A stretch of DNA of 64,000 bases from contig NZ_CP035704.1 of assembly GCF_004168365.1 (NCBI RefSeq), positions 310,001 to 374,000 of the forward strand. The letters run 5' to 3'. This DNA is from Pseudolysobacter antarcticus. Its GTDB lineage: Bacteria; Pseudomonadota; Gammaproteobacteria; Xanthomonadales; Rhodanobacteraceae. Below, in pieces: positions 57,377 through 64,000 of this stretch. Made by a program: the position numbers and the translations under genes. The notes below the pieces were generated by a model that was not told the DNA's origin, ran no database searches, and was given only the letters and a program-made list of their open reading frames with translations. Every line of letters starts with the position of its first letter. Positions within the stretch are counted from its first letter, which is position 1.

Positions 57377-60300
57377 CTACGGCGTGCAGGTCTCGAACGT
57401 TGTGTAGAAAACCTTGTCGGGATTTGCCACGACAGCGAACGGCGCGCTGGTCGCCGATAGTGCTGGTTGATCCGCTGCGGCTGCTGTCAATTGCAGTGCT
57501 GCCACAGCAGTGCGGAACGATCTTCCGCCGCTGAATGTGGCCACGCCGTTCGTGACCGTCTGTGCGCCGAGTGACGTGCCACTACATGATGAGGCCGCCA
57601 GCGTAATGACGCTGCTGCTGTCGTTGGTGACGACATTCTGGAACTGATCCAGCAGCGTTACCGTTACTTTGCTCAGCGCTTGATCCTGCATGATGTCGGA
57701 CGGTTGCGTCGCGAATATCAATTGCGTGGTTGCGCCGGGCGAAATATCGAACGTGTTACTGCCAGCTGCGTCTAGATTGCCGTCAGTTGCGTGCAAGCTG
57801 TAACCCGCCGCAGCTTTGTTCAACGAGATATTTGTGAAGCTCGCCACGCCGTTGACCGCGTTGATCGTGGTCGTGCCGCTCAAGCTCGAAGCGCCGGGAT
57901 TATTGGCTATCGCCAGCGTGATGACTGACGAGTCCGACGTCACGAGATTGCCGCTCGCATCGAGTACCTGCACCGTGATTGCCGATGCCAATGCGGCGCC
58001 CGCGACACTGTTGCCGGGTTGTTGCACGAATACCAGTTTGGCCGCCGCGCCCGCAGTTGTATTGAAGTTGCTGCTAGCATTGGTCAGCCCGGCATCGCTT
58101 GCGCTGAGTGTGTAGTTGTTGCCGATTTTGTCGACCGACAAACCCGCGAATGTCGCGGTGCCGTTGATCGCGCTGATCGTCGTGGTGCCGCTGAGAATGG
58201 CATTGCCTGCACCGCCAGATAACGCGAGAGTTACTGGTGAGGCATCGGTCGTCACCGTGTTGCTGTTCGCATCCTGCACTACCACGGTCACGCCGAACAC
58301 TGCACCCGAGGGCAGATTCGCTGGCGCTGCAGTTGTGTACGCGAGCTTTGCCGCGCTGCCCGGCGTCACGACAAACGTGTTGCTGGTAGCGCTCGCCAAG
58401 CTCGCATCGGTGGCGCCAAGCGCATAGTTGGAGCCAGCCTTGTTCACCGATAAATTAGTAAAAGTCGCAATGCCCTTGACCACATTGGCGGTGATCATTG
58501 AACTGCTGGCGAGCATTACATTATTGGAATTGCCGGATAGCACCAGCGATACCGATGATGCATCGCTGGTAACGATGTTGCCGTTCGCATCCTGCACACT
58601 CACGCTGGCATTGAAGGTCGCATCCGCCGACAAGCTGCTCGGTGGTTGCGTGGCATAGACAAGTTTTGCTGCTGCGCCCGGGCTGATGTTGAAAGTAGCG
58701 CTGGTCGCATTCGTCAGGCCGTTGCTGGTGGCGATCAAGGTGTAACTACTGCCGACCTTATCCAGCGTCGCGGCGTTGAAGGTTGCAGTGCCCGCATTGG
58801 CGGTCGTGGTGCTGCCGGTGAGCGCTGCATTGCCCGGATTTGTTCCGATCGACAATACGACCGCGGCGCTGGATGTCGCGATATTGCCGTTCGCATCCTG
58901 CACCTGCACGGTGATCGCCGGGTTCAGTGCCGATCCGGCCAAGGCATTGCTCGGTTGCTGTGCAAACACCAGCTTGGCGGCAGCTCCCGCGCCGATATTA
59001 AACGCCGAACTTGTATCCGCAGTGAGACTGGCTGCGCTGGCATTCAAGCTGTAACCCGCGCCGAGTTTGTTGAGGCTGATATTGCTGAACGTGGCGACCC
59101 CATTGACTGCATTTACGGTCAACGTGCCAGCCAGGTTGGCAGCGCCCGGATTGTTCGCGAGTGCCAGAGTGATCGCCGAGGTGTTGTCGGTCACTACGAC
59201 ACCGCTGCTGCTTTCCACGCTGACCTTAATCGTTGCGAGCGTCGATCCTGCGCTGCCGTTAACTGGCTGCACGGTGAACTTGAGTTTGCTCGCAACCGGC
59301 GGCGGCAACATCGCGGCCACCAGATTGGCAACGTTGACGCTGCCAAGCCCGGTCGCGAAATCCCACCCGGGCGTGGCGGCGTAAGCGGGTTGCGCGCTGC
59401 TGCTGGAGGTTGAAATCACGCCACAGGTGCTGGCCTTGTCGGGTGTGCTGCTGGCGTCGTTGCAGTTGTCATTGTTGGCGCCGGTGTAGTTGCTGTAGCA
59501 ATTGGTCGAACCGTATTTGCACGGCACGGCAATGTCGCCCGAGGTGACGTCCTGAAACACGCAATTGCTGCCGATGCCATTGCCGGTGTTGGCATTGCAA
59601 CTGCTGACGTTGGCGTTATTCGGGCTCGCGGTGCTGCCGTACTGCTTCGCGGCCAATGCGTAATAGCGCGTGTTCATATTGCCCCAACTCTGCCCGGTGG
59701 CCTGGTTGATCAAGGCCTGGATTCCGGCTAGTGCTGGCGCGGAAAATGAGGTGCCGCCGCCCACGCTGTGCAGCGCATCGCTGGTATTGGTGAAATCGCA
59801 AGTCACGCCACCGTTTGTGGTATCGGACATGCAATAGAGCATCGCGTGTCCGTACAACCCGTTCGCTGCGAAAAGAGAAACATCCGGCAAGTCGCGCTTG
59901 CTGTCGTTGACGATACCGAGCACGCCAGTCTGCCAACTCGGCTTTGACGAATAACTGCTCGCGCCGCCGCTCGCCGCGCTGGTGCTGACGAAATTGTTGT
60001 TATAGGCCACCGCCGTATTGCAGTAGCTGACGCCGTCGGCATAACCCTTGAACGTGTACAAGATGCTGCTGGCGCAGGAATTATTCCAAGGAATTTCCGG
60101 CACATAGGATTTTGCCGTGCTGCGTCCCGCGCCGTTGCTGCTGTTCCAGTAGGCAGCATTGCTGCCATCAACAGTATCGCGGAAATCGGTGCCGCCGACC
60201 GCGACGTTGTAAGGCGTGGAGGCAAACCCGCTGACCGAAATTCCTTGCGTCGCGTAGTTCGCGCCGGCATCGCAGCTGGTGGCGCCTTCGTCACCCGCGG

Positions 60301-61531
60301 CGACAAAAACACTGATACCTTTTGCCGCGGCAGTTTGCCAGGCGCTGACGTATGCGGCGTTGGCGGTGGCGCCGTTCTGGCTTTCGCACACACCGTAACT
60401 CAGGCTCATGATCTTCGGCGGATTGGCGCTGGCGATAAGATTGTTCGCGGCGATCAAGCCGCCGAAGGTGACGCCGGTATCCTGACATGACGCAATCTGG
60501 ATGTTTGCATTCGGCGCGGCCACGCCGGCCCATTCGGCATCCAGCGCGGCTTCTTTTTCATTCGCGGTCACGCCTGGATCGCGACACGCCGTGGCGCCGC
60601 TCGGATGCAGCTGAGTGAACGTGCCGCTATAACCCGCCGCGCTGCCAATACCGAATGCGTCACGGAACGTGGTCACATCGCCGGCGTTGAGGATATTGGT
60701 ATTTTCGATCACCGCGATGGTTTGTCCAGCACCGGTAATGCCTGCGCTCCAGACCGGGCCGACGTTGTAGATCGTGTCGAAATCGTAAGGCGCGACCAAG
60801 TAACGCGTGCCGCTGCCGATCGTGAATTCCGGATTCCATAGCGGCGTGCTTTTGGCCGCGCTGTTCGCGCTTTCCAGAACGAGTTTGCCTTTCGCTGCGG
60901 CGATCGGCTCGTGCAATTGCGGTTGCGGAAACAGGTTGTTCAGCGACACGATGCCGACCACCACCGGAGCCAGCGCCGCCGGAATGCTCGGATCATTCGC
61001 GTTCGACAAATACACTTTGCCATTGAGATTGTAGCGATGCAACGTGGTGGCAAACGCGCGCTTGACCTGCCCGGCGTTGCCGGAAAAGTCGATCAGCATG
61101 CCGTTCGGATGTACTGCATTGACAGTAAATCCGTTCGATCCGAGCCAGCTCACGACAGTGTCGATATCCTGCTGCGCTGGGCCGTATTCGGTGAACAGAT
61201 CGTCGTTGCTGAGCCAGTGATGAAAACTTGGCGACTGCGGATTGTGCATTGCCTCGATCATGTCCTGCAGCGCGCGCTCGCGCTCCGGGCTGCGTTGCAA
61301 CTGCAGCAGCATATTGTCGAGATTTTCGGCGTCGGCCAAAACACCTGTGTCCCGCCCGGAAGTGACGTAACGGCTGGTATTGCCGACCAGGATCGCACGA
61401 TTCTGCTGGCTGATACCCTGCAGGATTTGCGGAAACGCGATCGGCGAGGGTGCGGCGTCTACGCTTATTCCGAGCAACAGAGATGTAATGCCCAGCAACG
61501 AACTGCCGAGCCGAACTAGCGGCTTGATCAT
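57377..61531 (-). CDS. Secreted S53 (sedolisin/kumamolisin) protease with six Ig-like repeats
   Basis: 1384 residues. Signal peptide to about 26. Pro-kumamolisin activation domain at about 35-200. S53 catalytic domain at about 235-740 with Glu327 and Asp331 (NEKEAALDAEWAG), oxyanion Asp414 (FVAAGDEGATSC) and the nucleophile Ser595 in GGGTSFSAPALAG; then WDFATGLGSVNVANL near the calcium site. Six repeats of about 103 residues follow, each starting A-A-K-L-x-F/Y-x-x-Q-P and containing VQDANGN-type and VNGVATFxNISL motifs, an Ig-like adhesive or spacer array. The tail ends VFYTTFETCTP, a variant of the tail on two other secreted proteins here. An acid protease probably exported by type II secretion. 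Confidence 0.92.
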   Translation of the reverse strand: MIKPLVRLGSSLLGITSLLLGISVDAAPSPIAFPQILQGISQQNRAILVGNTSRYVTSGRDTGVLADAENLDNMLLQLQRSPERERALQDMIEAMHNPQSPSFHHWLSNDDLFTEYGPAQQDIDTVVSWLGSNGFTVNAVHPNGMLIDFSGNAGQVKRAFATTLHRYNLNGKVYLSNANDPSIPAALAPVVVGIVSLNNLFPQPQLHEPIAAAKGKLVLESANSAAKSTPLWNPEFTIGSGTRYLVAPYDFDTIYNVGPVWSAGITGAGQTIAVIENTNILNAGDVTTFRDAFGIGSAAGYSGTFTQLHPSGATACRDPGVTANEKEAALDAEWAGVAAPNANIQIASCQDTGVTFGGLIAANNLIASANPPKIMSLSYGVCESQNGATANAAYVSAWQTAAAKGISVFVAAGDEGATSCDAGANYATQGISVSGFASTPYNVAVGGTDFRDTVDGSNAAYWNSSNGAGRSTAKSYVPEIPWNNSCASSILYTFKGYADGVSYCNTAVAYNNNFVSTSAASGGASSYSSKPSWQTGVLGIVNDSKRDLPDVSLFAANGLYGHAMLYCMSDTTNGGVTCDFTNTSDALHSVGGGTSFSAPALAGIQALINQATGQSWGNMNTRYYALAAKQYGSTASPNNANVSSCNANTGNGIGSNCVFQDVTSGDIAVPCKYGSTNCYSNYTGANNDNCNDASSTPDKASTCGVISTSSSSAQPAYAATPGWDFATGLGSVNVANLVAAMLPPPVASKLKFTVQPVNGSAGSTLATIKVSVESSSGVVVTDNTSAITLALANNPGAANLAGTLTVNAVNGVATFSNISLNKLGAGYSLNASAASLTADTSSAFNIGAGAAAKLVFAQQPSNALAGSALNPAITVQVQDANGNIATSSAAVVLSIGTNPGNAALTGSTTTANAGTATFNAATLDKVGSSYTLIATSNGLTNATSATFNISPGAAAKLVYATQPPSSLSADATFNASVSVQDANGNIVTSDASSVSLVLSGNSNNVMLASSSMITANVVKGIATFTNLSVNKAGSNYALGATDASLASATSNTFVVTPGSAAKLAYTTAAPANLPSGAVFGVTVVVQDANSNTVTTDASPVTLALSGGAGNAILSGTTTISAINGTATFAGLSVDKIGNNYTLSASDAGLTNASSNFNTTAGAAAKLVFVQQPGNSVAGAALASAITVQVLDASGNLVTSDSSVITLAIANNPGASSLSGTTTINAVNGVASFTNISLNKAAAGYSLHATDGNLDAAGSNTFDISPGATTQLIFATQPSDIMQDQALSKVTVTLLDQFQNVVTNDSSSVITLAASSCSGTSLGAQTVTNGVATFSGGRSFRTAVAALQLTAAAADQPALSATSAPFAVVANPDKVFYTTFETCTP

Positions 61532-61905
61532 CGGTAAATCTCAAAAAGGTTGGTCGATTGGAGATGCCGGCATTGCTGCGGCATTGCTTCCCCGACTGGG
61601 CGAGTAGACCGTGTTCGCCTAGCTGCGAATTACTATACGCGAGAGTTTATTGTGATCAAAGTCGCATTTTGTAAAGAGCGCTAGAGCGCGTATTCTAAGA
61701 ATTGCTTTTGTAGGCGAAATTCACTATCAAAAACAATATCTTGAAGACGAGTTAAAAAAAGACTCGCAAGTGCAACTTTTACATATGTATAGGACACTTC
61801 ACTGATTTATGCCGTGATCGCGCGCATTAAACAGATGCCAGAAGGCGTCTGTACACTCATCGGAATCAATCATAGCTATCTGCCGCTTTCAAATAGTCGG
61901 ATTTC
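61532..61905. other. 374-base intergenic region upstream of the S53 protease
   Basis: Lies between the DUF3667 stop and the protease start, both on the minus strand. It is AT-rich compared with the window. The promoter and CRP-like site at 61632-61666 are listed separately. From about 61680 to 61900 I see no gene or repeat. Confidence 0.6.
61632..61666 (-). promoter_or_regulatory. Candidate promoter and CRP/Clp-like site for the S53 protease
   Basis: On the minus strand TTGATC (61654-61659), 16 bases, TATAGT (61632-61637) is a fair sigma-70 promoter about 100 bases before the start codon. Overlapping its -35, TGTGA-N6-TCGCA (61651-61666 read on the plus strand) matches the CRP-family consensus TGTGA-N6-TCACA at 9 of 10 half-site positions. 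In Xanthomonas the CRP homologue Clp controls extracellular protease genes. The spacing to the -10 does not fit the standard class II activation distance, so the effect could be either way. Confidence 0.45.
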
Positions 61906-63105
61906 TCAGGTAAAAGCGAGCCCGGCCAGTAATGCGCCAACGATACTGAAGCTGATCAGAAAAATATAACAAAAGCCGATCATGCTGAATTTCAGTACCG
62001 TCATGATCCAGCCTTGGCGATACACGCGTTTTTGCATGATCAACAAATACAAAGGCAGCCAGATCAACACCGCGATATTTACCCAGGACAGCAACGTATC
62101 GAGCCAAGGCGCTGCGGTAACGGTCCATTCCCGCAACAGGCTCACCAGCGTCACCAGCAGCAATGACAGCAAAATGAAGCTGTGACTGTGCAGCGCCACG
62201 ATCAGATGCTCCATGTACAAGCGGCGCTTGAAAATATAAAAGACCTTCAGGAACACCGCGAACAACGGCATCAGCACAAACAGCGTTTGCGGCAACACGT
62301 TAAAAATACCGGCCAACAAGATGTGCGGATCATGTTTCGCGCGTTTGAGGTTTTCCAGCATGTGCGCCGCCAGCGTGTTCAAGTACGCATTGCCGCGATC
62401 CGGCAGCCAGCCGATCTGGATCGGATTTTTTTGCGCATCCCATTTGTCGCCGCCGAACTCGATGTTCACTTCATCGGCGGGGTCGGGCGGGATCGCCGTT
62501 CCCGCCGTCTTCGCCTGTTCCACGGCGGTCAAATATTCCAGGCGTTTTTGCGCACTTCGCTCCACCGCGGTGCGCGCCTTGTCGAGTGACTTGTGCGCGA
62601 CTCCCGGAGATTTTTCGATCGCGGTCTGCAATCCGGCCAATGCGGTGTTCTTGCGTTGTTCAAGCTCGGTCAGCGTTTTTGCGCCAGACAAGCCGTCGTT
62701 GTTGTCGAACTTGATCTGCTTGCCGAGTTCACTGACGTTGAGCGTGGCCTGGATGCAGAAAAATGCTGCGACGCTCAGGAAAAAATACAGCCGGAACGGG
62801 GTCACATAACGCACGCGGCGGCCAGCAAAATACTCCGTGGTAAGAAAGCCGGGACGAAAATACAACGGGAAAAACGTATGCAGGATGCGCGAATCGATAT
62901 TGAAAATCGTATCGAGCAGATCATGAAAAATGCTCGCGAGATGGCGGATCAATCCCTTGATCGGCTGGCCGCAGGCGTAGCAATACGGCCCGAGCAGCGG
63001 CGTGCGGCAATTGGCGCAATGCGCGCCCGGCGCGGGCGTGACCGGTGCCTCTGCGACAAGCAAAGGCACAAGCTCCAGCGACTCATTGGTTGGCGTAGTG
63101 TTCAT
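61906..63105 (-). CDS. DUF3667-type membrane protein with N-terminal zinc ribbon
   Basis: 399 residues. A zinc ribbon CANCRTPLLGPYCYACGQ (two C-x2-C pairs) at about 30-47 is followed by the conserved block HDLLDTIFNIDSRILHTFFPLYFRPGFLTTEYFAGRRVRYVTPFRLYFFLS, the DUF3667 signature. A long charged region (about 125-225, KTLTELEQRKNTALAGLQTAIEKS and onward, coiled-coil-like) precedes four C-terminal membrane helices. Function unknown. Confidence 0.85.
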   Translation of the reverse strand: MNTTPTNESLELVPLLVAEAPVTPAPGAHCANCRTPLLGPYCYACGQPIKGLIRHLASIFHDLLDTIFNIDSRILHTFFPLYFRPGFLTTEYFAGRRVRYVTPFRLYFFLSVAAFFCIQATLNVSELGKQIKFDNNDGLSGAKTLTELEQRKNTALAGLQTAIEKSPGVAHKSLDKARTAVERSAQKRLEYLTAVEQAKTAGTAIPPDPADEVNIEFGGDKWDAQKNPIQIGWLPDRGNAYLNTLAAHMLENLKRAKHDPHILLAGIFNVLPQTLFVLMPLFAVFLKVFYIFKRRLYMEHLIVALHSHSFILLSLLLVTLVSLLREWTVTAAPWLDTLLSWVNIAVLIWLPLYLLIMQKRVYRQGWIMTVLKFSMIGFCYIFLISFSIVGALLAGLAFT

Positions 63106-63136
63106 GCGCTAAAGTTCTGTAGCTGGATGATGAGGG

Positions 63137-64000
63137 TCATGTTTTTGCCGCGTTGCCGCTGATCAATCCCTGCTCGCGCAGCCATGCGCAGGTATCGGCG
63201 ATCAACACATTCAGAGCAGTGCTGCGATAACCGAGTTCGCGCTCGGCCTTGCTCGAATCGACGCGCAAATGATGACAGGTAAAAGCCACCGCTTCCGGCG
63301 TTAACGACGGCGCGTGGCCGCTGAAACGGCTGTAGAAATTCAGCACCTGCGCATAAGCGCGCAATACCGTTGCGGGCAAAGCGCGTTTGGGCGATGGCCG
63401 GTCGAGCTGGCTGGCAATTCCCTGCACCAGCGTCAGAAAACTCGCGTGATCACCGCCGAGCAGATACGACTCACCGCTACGGCCACCGCGCCACGCCGCA
63501 ATATGTGCGGTCGCGACCTCGCGCACATCCGCAAACGCACCTGCGCCGGGCGGCGCGCCGGGGAGCTTGCCCTGATCGATCATGATGAACATTTGCGCCC
63601 AGTTATGCCGGTCGCCCGGACCGAGAATATGCGCAGGATTGAGGATCACCGCATCAATCTCGCCGCGATCCACCGCAGCGCGCACCGCAGCCTCGGTCGC
63701 GGCCTTGTTGCGCTCGTAGTTGATCCACGAATCGGCACCGCGACGTGGCAGATTTTCGGTCAGCGTCTCTTCGGTCATGCCGAACGCCGACACCGACGAA
63801 GTGTGGATCAGGCGCGCGACTTTCGCCGCGCGCACCGCCGCGATCACGTTATTGGTACCGCCGACATTGGTCAGCGTCTGCTGCGCCGCATCGCCGCGCC
63901 ACGTGCTGGTATCCGCCGCGACATGGAAAACTGCATCTAGCGGTGTTGCCATCGCCGCCTTGAGCGAATCGGCATCACGCACATCGCCACGCACGGGTTC
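63137..64000 (-). CDS. NAD-dependent epimerase/dehydratase (extended SDR), N-terminus beyond right edge
   Basis: The frame stays open to the right edge, so the N-terminal Rossmann glycine motif is outside the window; about 287 residues are visible. Extended-SDR marks: RGDVRDADSLKAAM, DAVFHVAADTSTW, NVGGTNNVIAAVRAAKVARLIHTSSVSAFG, INYERNKAATEAAV (the catalytic Y-x3-K appears as Y-E-R-N-K) and VILNPAHILGPGDRHNW. It resembles dihydroflavonol-4-reductase-like and hopanoid-associated epimerases. Substrate unknown. On the same strand as the DUF3667 gene 31 bases downstream. Confidence 0.85.
   Translation of the reverse strand, partial: EPVRGDVRDADSLKAAMATPLDAVFHVAADTSTWRGDAAQQTLTNVGGTNNVIAAVRAAKVARLIHTSSVSAFGMTEETLTENLPRRGADSWINYERNKAATEAAVRAAVDRGEIDAVILNPAHILGPGDRHNWAQMFIMIDQGKLPGAPPGAGAFADVREVATAHIAAWRGGRSGESYLLGGDHASFLTLVQGIASQLDRPSPKRALPATVLRAYAQVLNFYSRFSGHAPSLTPEAVAFTCHHLRVDSSKAERELGYRSTALNVLIADTCAWLREQGLISGNAAKT

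Noticed and set aside
57377-59390. Repetitive stretch as CRISPR or minisatellite
   Set aside because: The repeats are about 310 bases, diverged and in frame; they encode protein domains.

Overview
This 64 kb window is chromosomal DNA from a gammaproteobacterium of the Xanthomonadales (Lysobacterales), most likely a Rhodanobacteraceae-type organism in the Dokdonella/Tahibacter neighbourhood. The evidence is a 16S-tRNA-Ala-tRNA-Ile-23S-5S operon with Ala before Ile, directly downstream of tyrS; conserved gammaproteobacterial neighbourhoods (radC/coaBC-dut-algC, argS-SPOR, rho-trxA/rhlB, ftsEX-rpoH); high-GC codon use; and secreted proteins that end in a short F-x-[DN]-G-F-E tail. The family-level placement is inference from memory of such genomes; no database was searched.

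Layout. 1-9.4 kb: an exported unknown protein cut by the left edge, an AEC transporter, a 69-aa membrane protein, polyamine synthesis (speE divergent from speA), a hydroxyacid dehydrogenase, and two convergent secreted proteins (a sugar dehydrogenase and a leucine-rich-repeat protein) with matching C-terminal tails. 8.7-17.7 kb: argS-SPOR, an HD phosphohydrolase, radC, coaBC-dut-algC. 17.8-27.4 kb: pyrE-DUF4124-dioxygenase, xthA-ampG, two lipoproteins, anmK with an M23 peptidase, tyrS. AmpG, AnmK and the M23 endopeptidase together suggest peptidoglycan turnover and recycling. 27.6-33.05 kb: a complete rRNA operon with promoter, boxA signals, RNase III-type processing stems and a terminator. 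33-39.8 kb: a 2OG-Fe dioxygenase, two GNAT enzymes, rho with a long disordered N-terminus, two tandem thioredoxins and rhlB.

39.9-49 kb: type II secretion genes gspC-D-E, an amino-acid permease, gspF, and then ftsE-ftsX joined to gspF by an ATGA overlap. 49-55 kb: a two-receiver response regulator, ung, rpoH behind a perfect CIRCE (HrcA) operator, a DUF3761 exported protein and priA. A palindromic pair of DnaA boxes lies between priA and the next operon. 55.4-57.3 kb: an ECF sigma factor, DUF3619, a small unknown and DUF3106. 57.4-64 kb: a 1384-aa S53 protease with six Ig-like repeats behind a possible CRP/Clp site, a DUF3667 membrane protein, and an epimerase cut by the right edge.

Most of the window is housekeeping. 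The observations most worth following are: (1) three dispersed 140-170 bp hairpin elements (near 15.2, 40.8 and 49.0 kb) that share an architecture and, in two copies, a core sequence; (2) the C-terminal GFE tail on three secreted proteins, near type II secretion genes whose GspC carries a PDZ domain; (3) CIRCE control of rpoH; (4) the DnaA-box palindrome; (5) the unusual gspCDE-permease-gspF-ftsEX arrangement. No CRISPR array, insertion sequence with transposase, prophage or recognisable defence island was seen.
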